Of a DNA stretch of 64,000 nt, positions 1 through 13,689 are shown in pieces. The DNA is from Toxonevra muliebris. Its lineage: Eukaryota > Arthropoda > Insecta > Diptera > Pallopteridae. The position numbers were made by a program, and so were the translations under genes. The DNA lies in assembly GCA_963691655.1 (NCBI GenBank), contig OY829326.1, positions 39,583,989 to 39,647,988 on the forward strand, given 5' to 3'. Below the pieces are notes generated by a model. The model searched no databases, was not told where the DNA came from, and saw only the letters and a list, made by a program, of their open reading frames with translations. Each line of letters begins with the position of its first letter. Within the stretch, counting starts at the first letter, position 1.

Positions 1-308
1 AGAGAAATGTTTTGTTGCAAATTCTTCAAGTCAATTTAAAAACTTAAAAAATAAATTATACAACTGCATTGCAACTCATTCACAATCGCATGAAATTATA
101 TCATATCCAAAAAGTTTATACTCAAAATTAGAGTTTACACAGAAATAATTAAATCAGTTAAAGAAGTCACATTCAACTAAGGAACACGTGGACAGGTTGA
201 ATGGAATTTTTCGTTTTGTTTTCAAAGTTTGTATGTAAATATGTTTGCAGCAATCGCTTTCTGTAGAGTATTCATGAGAGAAATAATTTGGCGCGTGTGT
301 GCATTTTC
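1..308. other. 3' flank of the FAM76-family gene
   Basis: This AT-rich stretch lies just past the stop codon of the minus-strand FAM76-family gene and presumably holds its 3' untranslated region. I see no convincing coding sequence. The plus-strand open frame that runs from here into 684 is a shadow of the real last exon. Confidence 0.5.
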
Positions 309-3182
<2,874 letters not shown>

Positions 3183-4184
3183 TTTTATCTTTTTGCTTCC
3201 TTCTAAATTTAACTAAAATTTATTTAAATTTATACAGTTTTTCGGTTCTGTTCAATAATTTTCAACTATTTTCTTTTTGTTTTATCTTGACGAAGGACGC
3301 AAATCGCAACTTCCCTTGTCAAAAAAATAGTCAAAAAACCAGCATAAAAATGGCGTACAAGTTCGAAAAGAACGACGACAGCGCCACTCTCTCCGTTGTA
3401 TTTAAGCGGTCTTTTGAAGAGTTTCTTCAATATAGTACTAAAATAGATACACAAACGAACCCCATTAGTAGTAAAAAATATATATGCTCCAAAAGTAAGG
3501 AATTTAATACTAAAATGGATTCCTGTTATAATAGTTTATTCTTTCATACCTAATGTTGCGCATATGCAACATTCACTATTATGTGACATAAATAAAATGT
3601 TTAACAACTTTTACTATCAACGTTAATTTCATGATTGTGGAAGATCTAAGTAACCATAATTTCACAACAAAAGGTTTCTCTCAAGCCCCATTATAATTCG
3701 AGCGTAAAAGGGTTAAATATACATTTTGTTTCAAAAATTATAAATTAAAATCATATTTTGTTCTAAATTTTGTAACCCCATGAGCTATCAAAAAAAACAA
3801 AAATGGTACATAATAACGATATTTTAAATAATAAGGATAAATAAGAAATAATAAAATTAATCTAAATTCACAATAAACTTCATTTAGTCAACTTACTAAA
3901 ATTTAAATATAGATAAGCAGGGAGGTGGAAACAGCAAAGAAAAACTTTTAGGGCAATGATATGCAGACCAAGGAATATTTAATAAGGTGACCAAATATTT
4001 TAGTGTAAAAAGAGCGGTTCCGCTTTTCTAAATATTTTTTTCGCATTGTTTTACGACATTTAACACTTCAAATAAGAAGAGAGAGCTCTCAAAGATGATT
4101 TCACTCTATTAAATACACCTTGCTCATAGCCATTGAGTACATTAACAGACATAGAGAGTCGACTTCGGGGGTGGTGTTTTTTTT
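3183..4184. other. Intergenic region upstream of the FAM76-family gene
   Basis: This region probably contains the FAM76 promoter and 5' untranslated region, but I see no TATA box at a decisive place. A plus-strand open frame at 3011-3553 overlaps exon 1 antisense and has no family resemblance. Nothing else is recognised. Confidence 0.4.
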
Positions 4185-4364
4185 TAAGTATGTAGCTGTT
4201 TACATTGGCGCAAGCATTACAGCCTGTCTGAAAGAGGAAGAAAAAATAGGTAGCTAGAAAAATACAGGCGAGTTTCTTCCTCTTTCTTACTACCTATTTT
4301 TTCTACCTCTCTTTTTCAGACAAGCGTTCTTGCTTGCGTCCGTTCGAACAGCCACTACAAACAT
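4185..4364. mobile_element. Short palindromic MITE, family A copy 1
   Basis: A roughly 175-bp inverted repeat. The left arm starts GTAGCTGTTTACATTGGCGC and the right arm ends CGTTCGAACAGCCACTA. Both arms carry the internal motif GTCTGAAAgAG followed by the purine-rich run AAAAAATAGGTAG. The two halves can fold into one hairpin. Related ends occur at 18488-18977 and 47850-48339, so this is a dispersed family and not a chance palindrome. No coding capacity. No clear target duplication was found. Confidence 0.75.
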
Positions 4365-4404
4365 TTTCACAATCGTTTATTTTAATTTTATGTGATAAAA
4401 GTAG

Positions 4405-4716
4405 TCTCCGTAGCCTAGTGGTTACTGTGTTGGACTGCTACGCAGAAGCGCTCTGGTTCATATCTCGGCACGCTCAAAAAATCAAAAACAGAAAATAAAA
4501 ATTTTTTTACACGGCACCACCTCTTGGCTGGCAATGGCACACCTCCAAGAGTAAAAAAATGTCAGTGAAAAGCTTTTCACTTCGCCGTTTGGATTCGGCA
4601 TAAAACTGTAGAGATCTTCCATTTGTGTACAAATATAACTCTCACAACATGAATGGATGCGAAAAGCTCGGCCTTGGCCCTCCATGGGCTGTTGTGCCAT
4701 AATAGTAGTAGTAGTA
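4405..4716 (+). mobile_element. SINE with tRNA-like head and (TAG)n tail, copy 1
   Basis: The head at about 4405-4473 looks like a tRNA gene. It has an A-box-like TAGCCTAGTGG and a weak B-box-like GGTTCATATC about 35 bases later. A tRNA-unrelated body of about 230 bp follows, containing AAGCTTTTCACTTCGCCG and CCATGGGCTGTTGTGCCATA, then a TAGTAGTAG tail. A second, 5'-truncated copy lies in opposite orientation at 31229-31476 with the same body and the same tail. Fragments are at 36387-36463 and 19104-19150. A pol III promoter head, a shared body and a simple-repeat tail are what define a SINE. Confidence 0.72.
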
Positions 4717-5273
4717 GTGACAAAAGTAGTAAAGTAGTACTAATAATTAGCATCCCTGGAAAAAGTAAGCTTTTAACATTTCGAAATTAAAAATTTCTAT
4801 TTGCAGGGCTGCTTACTTTTCTTTTACTTTTCTCTACCAAAAATTTTTGTTTTTCTTTCGTTTAAGTTTTATATCTTACTAGTTTCTTTTATATTATTTT
4901 GGAGAAACTCTAATTGAAAATCATCAGATTAGTCTTTATTGATGTTGCTACTGCATTAGCATGGTTTTGTTTATCAATACTACTAATTAAAAGCATCACA
5001 TAATTAATTTGCAGCAGCATCTCTGCCAAGGCGCAGTCATTGCTGCCAACTTGACACAATAAATTCAAGCGTTTGAAAATTTCAAACGTCTCTCACAATA
5101 AACAACGGATGCGAAATTTGTGTTGGGCGAAGTTACATTTGTCTAATTTAATTGAAAACGACCAGAAAATTGTAAAAGGTCTGAAAACAATACGGTTAGA
5201 AAGCGAATCAATTGTATTTTAAGAGTGTGCAGTGTGTTTGTAGACTCAAATATAAAATTAGAAGGTAAAAAGG
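4717..5273. other. Upstream region and 5' leader of Klp67A
   Basis: AT-rich sequence between the SINE and the Klp67A start codon. The last 100 or so bases are presumably the mRNA leader. I see no TATA box or other site that fixes the transcription start. Confidence 0.4.
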
Positions 5274-8200
5274 ATGCCTCCAGAAGAGACGAATATAAAA
5301 GTGGCCGTGCGTGTTCGCCCGTACAATCGTCGAGAGTTGGAGCAGAATCAGCGTACCATCATCAAAGTTATGGATGACACAACACTACTTTTCGACCCTG
5401 ATGAAGAAGATGACGAATTCTTCTTTCAGGGCACAAAGGTGCATTATCGTGACATCACTAAACGTGTGAACAAAAAGATCAGCATGGAGTTCCATCGCGT
5501 ATTCGATACCGATGTCAATAATGTTCAAATCTTCAATGAATGTACATCACCATTAGTGGATTCGGTTCTGAACGGGTAAGTGAGCAAGATTGTATGAATA
5601 TTGAATGGAAAAGTAATTATTTAAATTTTCTCTAGTTATAATTGTTCTGTTTTTGTTTATGGCGCTACTGGAGCTGGTAAAACATTTACAATGCTTGGGA
5701 ATGAGTCTAGTCCAGGTTTGACGTTCCTCACAATGCGAGATCTTTTTGAGAAAATGCAGGCACAAAATGATATAAGGAAATTTGATGTAGGTGTTAGTTA
5801 TTTGGAGGTTTATAATGAGCACGTCATGAATTTGTTAACTAAAACTGGCCCCTTGAAGCTGCGTGAAGATTCAAATGGTGTTGTGGTCAGTGGTCTAGTG
5901 CTGAAACCCATATACAGTGCAGAAGAATTATTACAATTGTTGACGCTGGGTAATTCCAATCGTACACAGCATCCAACCGATGCAAATGCTGAAAGTTCAC
6001 GTTCGCATGCTGTTTTTCAAGTGCACATCCGCATAACCGACCGAAAAACAGGCACTAAACGTACGGTTAAACTATCGATGATTGATTTGGCGGGAAGTGA
6101 ACGTGCTGCAAGTACGAAAGGCATTGGAATTCGTTTTAAAGAAGGTGCCAGCATTAATAAAAGTCTTTTAGCGCTCGGAAATTGCATTAATAAATTAGCT
6201 GATGGTCTCAAACACATACCATATCGTGATTCAAACCTAACACGTCTTCTGAAGGACTCGTTGGGGGGTAATTGTCAGACATTGATGGTAGCTAATGTTT
6301 CAATGAGTTCGTTAACATACGAAGATACCTACAACACACTCAAGGTAGGTCATTCACTTACTATAAGAAAAGTTATTCTAATTGTTTCTTTATTTTCAGT
6401 ATGCTAGTCGTGCCAAAAAGATTCGTACTACTTTGAGACAAAATGTACTGAAATCAAATATGCCCAAAGATTTCTATATGAAAAAAGTCAACGAACTTAT
6501 GGCAGAAGTTGATCGTCTCAAGGAGAATAACAAGCTTTTGTCTTCGCGTTCATCATACGATGAAAATGAGCTTAAGCCTTGTTACAGCAAAATAGATGCT
6601 GTATATGCGGTGGTCATAAAAACACAGGAATGTGTGATTGCTACACAAAGTAAAGTAAATAATTTAAATTTCCGTACGAAGTTAAAGGAAGAAATGGTGG
6701 AACACAGCAAAATACTAAAACTTGGTCAAATAAATACGCAAGAGGTGAGTGGCAAAACGTAATTTTCATTAAGCTTTTTTTTTAGACTTTTATTCATATA
6801 CTCCTTTGGAAGGCATTAGTAAGCTAACATTAATATTGTTAAAGACCCAAATAAAATATATTCTTTAGCGGCTTCTGTTGTGTATATTTTTAGTTGTATC
6901 TTCTCTTCACGCCTTTCAACCTACCAAGGAAAACAACTTTTCATTAATTTGTTGAACATATTTATTAATGGATACATTTTATAGATTTACTAAAAATGTA
7001 TTTCATCAACAAAAAGTATTCAGTAAGTTTGTCTGCAATAACAAGCAGCTCTATGAATCTCCCAACAATTCCTTTTGCTTGGCTGCCAATATCTTATCCG
7101 CTTCAGCAATATATTTATCAGCAATGGCAGTAACTTGAGCTTGTATAGCGAAAATATCATCTTTTGAAATTTCAGTTTGTTTCTTTAGTTTTTTAATTGT
7201 ATTATTTTGGACATCCTTGATTGCATCACGGTGTTTGATGAAAATTGTTTTTGCATTTTTCGAGAGGTTTTCACGGTGCTCCTTTGTAACTTTCGGTATT
7301 GGTATGAACAAAGTTGTACCATCTTGCTGTGGATTCAAATTCATGCCGCTTTTCTCGATAGCCTTCAGAACTTCAGGTATGGTTTGCGGAAATGCGATCA
7401 TATTGATAACAATAGTCTTGGGATTCTTCCTTGAAATTTGTGCCAACTCCTGCAATTCATGTTCAGCACCATCGACGTAAATGCGTAGGGTGTCAATTGC
7501 GCCGGTGGTGGAGCGCAGCGATAGATGTTTAATGAATTCATCTTTCATTAGCTGTACGGTTTTTTGCATCTGACCATTGACGGCATCGAAGTTGATGGCT
7601 TCACGTAATTGTGTCTCGTTAATTTCTACTTTGGCTGGTTTCTTGCCGCTTTTCTCCTTTTTCTTGTCTTTGCTCTTTGCATAACTGCGAATTTGTGTGA
7701 ACTTTGCAGTTTGTGTCGATGTGGGAATTATTGGGCCAAATGTGACCGGCGATGATTTGTTGTACAATGAACGTAGATCGCGTGTCACAATGCCGCGTAA
7801 AAATGGAACTAACTGCCGTGTGTACATTATGTTCTTATTTTCGTTAAAAAAAAAAACTTATTCTGCTACCGTGCTGCCGTTTCAGATGTTTGTTAAATTT
7901 TAGTATTCTCTTATTTTGACATTCTTGCTACTTAATGTCATTGCACACAGCTGATTTATTTCTAACCTCACATTTGTATGGCGCAATTTCAAATGAAAAT
8001 AGAAAAAGGACGATTTACATAACTAACTCGGCTTTTCTTTATCGTTATTCTCTAAATTTATTGACAGGATTTCGCCCGTTTCACTGCATCCATTTCACGC
8101 TTTAGCAAACAAATTGATAAATTAAAAGAGGAATTAAAACGTTGGCGCAAGAAGCTTCAAGATGCATACAAAGATTTGGAAAAGCTGAAGCAGGAAATTA

Positions 8201-9421
8201 AAGGATCAAAACATATTGAAATTTTGCAAATCTATCTGAAGAGCAAAGATTTGGAAATACGAAATTCCAAGCAGGACATTTATATCAATCATATTTCAGC
8301 TATAAATTCAGAGTTTGTGTGTGGTTACGATAAGCAGCGTAAAGCTTTGAACATGGCTTGTAAGACATTGCAAAGATCCTATGAGAATCTCAGCAGCACC
8401 GATCCGAAATTAACCTTAGAATTACAAAATAATTACGAACAATTGCTACGTTTTATCAGATCGAACCACATCTCATTCAAAGATGACTGTAAAAAAGACA
8501 GCGTTGAAGACACGGAATTCGCCGAAGTTAATATACTGCTGAATGGTGGAAAACGTGTGCATATAAATGATGTCGAAACAGATTATGATAATGAAGATGA
8601 CGATAATGATGAATGCACTTCCACTAGTCAAAAACGCCAACGTAAATGTTTGTATTTCGAAACCGAGTTTGATTTGGGGCTTGAAATATTGGAAGATACT
8701 GATTCAGATGGTGTGGCAGCAAGCAGTAATAATAACATATTTAAAATACCAGGAGCTGCTGCAACTTCGAAAGCACGTAATCTCAATGAAACACATGTAC
8801 TCTCTGCAGTTACAACGGATGATGATTGCGGCAATACCACATTCAATTCAAGTTCAACTTCAACTTTATCTGCTATCAGTAGTGACAGCAAATGTAAAGT
8901 TATGCGGAAGAAAGAACTTGTTAATCATATATTGTCGGAGAAAATTGCAAGGGTTCCATCGAATAAGGATCATTTAAAGAGTGGTAAGTTTTTCAATTTA
9001 AAACATTACCATGCTTAATTAATATGATCTTGTTATTGTTGCAGCCTTGCTAAAATCGAATAACTTTAGTCATCAAGGTTTGTTGAAGACTGTTGCAGCC
9101 GGCGTGCAGAAAGAGAACAAAAAATATAGTCCTGTGCGCATACGCAAGAGTCCACGTAGTGTAATGTCTAAAGGTAATTAAATTATATATTAGATTCATA
9201 AAGTCTAATCGCAATCGCTGAGCTTAAACGGAATTGCATTTACTATTTTTTGTTTTTCTTTGTTTTCAATGACTTTTTGAACCTTTTAATGTTTCTGTTT
9301 TTCAGCTTTCGCCACCACTGCTAATCTGGTTAGAAAGCAAACAACACGCACGCTCAGTAGAGATCCAGAAGCACCAATTGTGCGAATAAATCGAGCAGCT
9401 TCGTTTCGCGTTAAAAAGTAA
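5274..9421 (+). CDS. Klp67A: Kinesin-8 motor protein Klp67A, 6 exons
   Basis: Exons are 5274-5575, 5636-6344, 6400-6744, 8068-8983, 9045-9173 and 9306-9421. They join in frame to 838 residues. The protein starts [20 protein letters not shown]. The N-terminal motor domain shows the P-loop GATGAGKT at residues 110-117, switch I NAESSRSH, switch II DLAGSE and the neck-proximal [13 protein letters not shown] across the exon 2-3 junction. A coiled-coil region follows in exons 3-4, then an acidic segment (DNEDDDNDE) and a basic tail ([12 protein letters not shown] at the end). Drosophila Klp67A is a plus-end-directed kinesin-8. It shortens microtubules and controls spindle length and chromosome alignment in mitosis and male meiosis. 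Length is close to the Drosophila protein. Intron 3 (1.3 kb) contains the mRRF gene on the other strand. No damage is visible. Confidence 0.95.
7051..7827 (-). CDS. mRRF1: Mitochondrial ribosome recycling factor, nested in Klp67A intron 3
   Basis: An intronless frame of 258 residues beginning [20 protein letters not shown]. The first 50 or so residues are Arg/Ser/Thr-rich with almost no acidic residues, as expected for a mitochondrial presequence, and end in a Lys-rich linker. The rest is a full ribosome-recycling-factor domain. It has the two long helices of the three-helix bundle ([21 protein letters not shown] and the C-terminal [20 protein letters not shown]) around the small domain with [13 protein letters not shown] and [23 protein letters not shown] splits post-termination ribosomes together with EF-G2 in the mitochondrial matrix. 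The frame lies wholly inside an intron of the oppositely transcribed kinesin. A minus-strand AATAAA signal sits near 6960. The start codon is a true ATG. Confidence 0.93.
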   Translation of the reverse strand: MYTRQLVPFLRGIVTRDLRSLYNKSSPVTFGPIIPTSTQTAKFTQIRSYAKSKDKKKEKSGKKPAKVEINETQLREAINFDAVNGQMQKTVQLMKDEFIKHLSLRSTTGAIDTLRIYVDGAEHELQELAQISRKNPKTIVINMIAFPQTIPEVLKAIEKSGMNLNPQQDGTTLFIPIPKVTKEHRENLSKNAKTIFIKHRDAIKDVQNNTIKKLKKQTEISKDDIFAIQAQVTAIADKYIAEADKILAAKQKELLGDS

Positions 9422-9728
9422 TTTTTCTTAACGTTTGTTTTTCACCGTAATACCATGAGATTGCATTTTATTAATGTAGTTTAAAGCTTTCATTATACTT
9501 TATATAATATATATTTACTTGTATAATTTTTTATATATTTAATTTAAATGCTTATTTTCTAATAACAGATACATTTATTTTAACTATGCATAATATAGCG
9601 AAACTAAAAACGATCTATAATCATATATTCTCATACATACATAAAAAATATATATTTTTAACTTATATCGATATATATTGTTATGCAAACTTAATACAGA
9701 AAATGCTACTAATAAAAACAAAAATGAA
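9422..9728. other. Convergent 3' ends of Klp67A and the next gene
   Basis: Klp67A (+) and the unrecognised gene at 9729-10394 (-) end 307 bases apart. The gap is AT-rich, with possible polyadenylation signals on both strands (for example AATAAA near 9710 on the plus strand). The short open frame at 9584-9835 on the minus strand is out of frame with the real gene. Confidence 0.45.
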
Positions 9729-10394
9729 TTAAACGCGTTGCCAATCGATATCTTTGCCATCAGCATTATTTTTATAATATTCATTATGCGGTGGTCCTCC
9801 ATATGACGGAACATTGTAGCCGGACATTCCTCCAAATGCTGGCATGCGATGAAATGGATTTAACGCACCGAAGAGCAAATAGAACAACATACCAATATTA
9901 AGCATTAAAAAAAGCGTAGATGGATTTAACGTGGCAAGAGCATTCGCACCAACTCCACCGTAACATGCATTTGCCATGTTGAAACCGCCACCACCATGTT
10001 CATTCGTATTATAATATTTCCAAGTTTCGAAAGCTGCTTCAAATGGGAGTGAATTATGAAGCGGTTTCCCGTGTCCATATCCAAAATGATCCCAATTTGT
10101 TGCATGTTTTCTGTTAGTTGTGTATGTTTCATCAATATTTTCAAAAGCTCCTTCCAATTCCTTATTAGATGCAGTGGCATGTGTATTATCTTCATTCGCT
10201 TTATTTTTTGATAGTAATGTAAAACGTTTAATTTCGTTAATATCTGGTGTTTTTAAGATATAAGGCAGCATTTTAATATCCTTTTCATTATCCAATTCTA
10301 CTGAAGTCTCTTTATGCACATCGTTTGTATTTATTAAAACGAGTGCTGCTGCAAGCGTCAGCAGAATATATGATGATTTATTTGAGTTCAACAT
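9729..10394 (-). CDS. Unrecognised secreted or membrane protein, 221 aa
   Basis: I do not recognise the family. The frame is intact and begins MLNSNKSSYILLTLAAALVL, so residues 8-22 look like a signal peptide or signal anchor. A polar Asn/Lys/Glu-rich region follows, then a Gly/Asn-rich stretch (EHGGGGFNMAN) and a hydrophobic segment near residues 154-176 (NPSTLFLMLNIGMLFYLLFG) that could span a membrane. The tail is Gly/Pro/Tyr-rich and ends KDIDWQRV. The frame stays open for 16 codons further upstream, but only from a TTG. A TATA box (GTATAAAATAC, 10454-10444) would place transcription start near 10420, downstream of that TTG, so the ATG at 10394 is chosen. A single coding exon and a TATA box suggest a tissue- or stage-regulated product. 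Function is unknown. Confidence 0.75.
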   Translation of the reverse strand: MLNSNKSSYILLTLAAALVLINTNDVHKETSVELDNEKDIKMLPYILKTPDINEIKRFTLLSKNKANEDNTHATASNKELEGAFENIDETYTTNRKHATNWDHFGYGHGKPLHNSLPFEAAFETWKYYNTNEHGGGGFNMANACYGGVGANALATLNPSTLFLMLNIGMLFYLLFGALNPFHRMPAFGGMSGYNVPSYGGPPHNEYYKNNADGKDIDWQRV

Positions 10395-10443
10395 GACGGT
10401 TATAAAGTTAAATGAAAAATACAATAAGAATATCGTGAACAAT

Positions 10444-10454
10444 GTATTTTATAC
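10444..10454 (-). promoter_or_regulatory. TATA box of the gene at 9729-10394
   Basis: GTATAAAATAC on the minus strand, about 50-60 bases upstream of the ATG at 10394. Its position implies a transcription start near 10420 and a leader of about 25-30 bases. That rules out the in-frame TTG further upstream as the translation start. Confidence 0.6.
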
Positions 10455-11061
10455 TATTTCAACTTTAGCTGATGCATTAAGAGAGTAAACATTAAGCACA
10501 ATGCATCCATGATGGACATGTTGACATTTTGTTTTTTAAGCAGATAGATTTGCTGAATGAATTTCTATAAGGTTCACTAACCATAACGTGAGAGATCATA
10601 CACGAGCATGTGATACCCTACACTTGAAGCTACTTTAGGCAAATTACGAACGTACATACATATGTATGGATATGATTATTGCTATTTCAAACGGAAATAG
10701 CCCATATAAAATTAAATATAATCCATATGGTGAAAAAAAGTTTTTCATATATTTAATTGTGGTATAGATTGTTTCGGTGCCCTGATTATTGCTATACCAC
10801 CCATGTTAGGAACAACTGCAGTATTTAGTTTAGTGTAGGGCATCCATAAAAAAATGCAAAAAATAGTTGTTTACATTGTATATATTTAATTAAAAAAGAT
10901 ATTATTGTCATTGCTACACATTACAAACAAAAAGGTTATTAGGAAAAAGAAAGCACACAATTCACCATTTTGTATAAAAAATGTAAATGTTTAAACCATA
11001 ACATACGAAGAATTCCCTTTCAAATAAGATGAAATATAATTTTGCTTTGCATACAAATTTA
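10455..11061. other. Intergenic region between the unknown gene and pyridoxal kinase
   Basis: This holds the upstream region of the 9729-10394 gene and the 3' untranslated region of pyridoxal kinase. It is AT-rich with no coding sequence recognised. Confidence 0.4.
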
Positions 11062-12530
11062 TTAAATTTTTTCTGCCTTCAATACGACTACTGGATTCTC
11101 AATAACATCTTTACTCTGGATTAACTTTAATTCGCATTCATATGCTGTCACTTTACGTTTTCCCTCGCGCACTTCAGCCGGCATAGCTTCAATAGTGCGT
11201 TTTATAACTGCCTGCAAAGATGCAATTGTATTCTCTAAAGCACTTCCTAAATCCTGTACTTTATAGCTGTGTGCCAAAAAGAGTGATGCAAAGAGATCAC
11301 CGGTTCCAGTGAAAGATATATCACCACCTTGTCTGGGAATGTTAACGGCATAACGCGGTCCATTCTTTTTGCTCAAAAATGCACGAAGTTCGCCTTGTTC
11401 GCCAAAATCACTGCTTGAAATCGCTACGATATTTATACCACGCTCATGAAACCAATCCACTGCACTCCAAATATCTGCTTCTGTGTTGATTTTGTGCTCA
11501 GTCAAAAGTTCAACTTCGTACTGATTGGGAGTAACAATATCAGCAAGTGGCACGATTTGTTCACGATAAATTGGTAACAGCTCCTTCGGTACATACATTT
11601 GTCCATTGTCACCCATTACGGGATCACAAACTGAAAGTCCAAGTTATTAAGAGTCAATCATAGACAAAGCTTCAATAAAAAAAAATATTTTTATTAGAAT
11701 GTAAATACTTAACCCTCTCCGTGGCGAAAATATTTTATATGTTATTTTTTCCCCCGAAATTTGTTATTTTTACAGACGTGTCACTTCATCCCAAATCGTA
11801 AATAAATGTTTAAAGCAATCAAAAACTGCGATAACAATTATGAAATGCAGATGTATTTTTTCGGACATAGATATAGAATTTATATTTATACTACAAACAT
11901 TGTAATCATGTAATGTCGAATATATTCAGCAGAAACACGGAAAGGGTTAATGAACAAATGGGGGAAAAATATTTGCACTACTTATAACACTTATGTGCAT
12001 ATAGTAAAGTTTTTATCTTCGTTATCAAGCGTTCAAGTATTTTTTAAATATTATAATGGAAAGTTCTACATGCTTACCATAAATTAATTCAGGATTTATT
12101 TGACGCAATTTAGTTACAATCTGAGCAACACGACACAGAAATGAAGCGTTTCCAATGTAGCCAGTGAGTAAATGTGTATAGCATTTTAGTAGGTCATTAT
12201 CCTCCAGGCCCTGAAAAAGGTCAGCTAAAGGTCGAATATGATTAGAAACAAAATTCTCTTCATTACAGCATTTAAATTGTACCTAATTCTTTTTCCTGTA
12301 GCACTTGCCCCTTAATGGATTTGTACCCAGTGTGATTTGAAAATTGTACAGAGTTAATAGCGTCTACTTCAAAACCGCGTATCTTTTGAAAAAGATAAAA
12401 CAAAATAATAAGTGAAAAACCTGAAGATCTATATAAATATTACCTGCAATGGGAATGATGCACTCTTGTTGCCCACATAACCGTGAACAACATGACTTTG
12501 TATCGACAAAACACGGCGTTGTGAGTTCAT
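11062..12530 (-). CDS. Pdxk: Pyridoxal kinase, 4 exons
   Basis: Exons on the minus strand are 12530-12444, 12382-12283, 12224-12078 and 11630-11062, joining to 300 residues. The enzyme phosphorylates pyridoxal, pyridoxine and pyridoxamine with ATP in the cytosol, in the vitamin B6 salvage pathway. The start [20 protein letters not shown] matches the substrate-binding N-terminus of animal PdxK. Exon 2 gives [15 protein letters not shown], exons 3-4 meet at [12 protein letters not shown], and [11 protein letters not shown] follows. The anion-hole and catalytic motif GTGDLF sits at about residues 220-225, with Asp223 the expected catalytic base. Exon 3 uses the acceptor CTTTAG just upstream of a second possible CAG; only the first keeps the frame. 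The frame extends 27 codons upstream but begins with TTG, so the ATG at 12530 in a good context is taken. Length fits the family. Confidence 0.93.
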
Positions 12531-13640
12531 TTGGAATTTTATTTGTTTTATTAACGAAAAATTACGTTTAATTAGGGAATTGGAATTCTTAAATCTCAAC
12601 AGGTTCCACAAGTACGATTGCTGCGAAGAAGAACGTAGATGTGATACTATTTTACGAAGGAAAAACTCACAGAGTAGATACCATCGAGAAATGTAAAAAT
12701 TAATAATAAAATCAGCACTTTAGTTATCAGCAGATAAGATCATGAGAGTATATTTTCGATGAGATAAGCTGGAGAAAATAACGCAATTATGTACACGTTT
12801 TGACATGCAGTTTGTTCATTCGTCTACGTATTTATCAGTATTTATTCCACCCTTCGTACATTCTTCAATCTTTTGTTCGTTGTTCCAACAAGTTAGCTCT
12901 TAATACCTAATATTCGATACGAAACTTCAGCAATTATAAATATTTTTGTGAATGTATTAAAATGTAAATTGGCAGATACAAAAATTTTATTGATAACATA
13001 CACAGCTGTTCAAGTGCATATCCATTATTGTAGCGAGAAAGCGAATGAGCGAGTAGTCGACTTCTCAGGGTTGAAATGAATTATTTCTATTCGTTTAACA
13101 TTGGAGTATTTGTTTTTCGTAAATTTGGCAAAAGCCGAATTCAAAGTTAGAAAAAATTATTTTGAAGTTATGCGCATTTCATTAAGGTATTGTACATAGA
13201 TGCGTTCTTACCGTTGCGGATTCGTATCGTTTTTTCGAGCAATCACATGTCTTACGACGCATCAAAAACCTGATCTGTTTGGTTTTCAGTCAATCAAATA
13301 ACGAAATAAATAAGAAAGCTAAAACCACGGCGGATTTAACATTACAACAAGTACAACAATACAGTAACAACACACAACTTTGTTGTTGCAGCAAAATCTT
13401 AATGGTCTAAAACATAAGTGGAATACAAAAAAAAAAAAATATTTTGACAGTTAAGATTACACAGGCCCACCCTCTAACCCAGACATCAGAATATGTTTTT
13501 TCGAAGGTTTTTGATGCGCTGAATCCGAAACCGAGGTTCAACCCTCTCAATTGATTTTCGACATACCTTTGTGAATTTCTCTATATTTGAAAACCCATTC
13601 TAGCATAGTACTTACTTTGCCAAACGCATGGTGAAATCAT
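12531..13640. other. Intergenic region upstream of pyridoxal kinase
   Basis: Contains the Pdxk leader and promoter. No gene seen. The motif GCATCAAAAACCT occurs near 13259 and, inverted, near 13532. This suggests the ends of a decayed inverted-repeat element, but I could not delimit one. Confidence 0.35.
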
Positions 13641-13689
13641 GTATAAGGTGATAGCAAGATTACAACAACATCAGCCGTACAAAAATACG

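Noticed and set aside
10395..10442. N-terminal extension of the 9729-10394 protein
   Set aside because: The upstream start is TTG, not ATG, and lies between the TATA box and the expected transcription start.
12531..12611. Possible mitochondrial presequence on pyridoxal kinase
   Set aside because: The in-frame extension begins with TTG. No ATG supports it, and the ATG at 12530 gives the normal family N-terminus.
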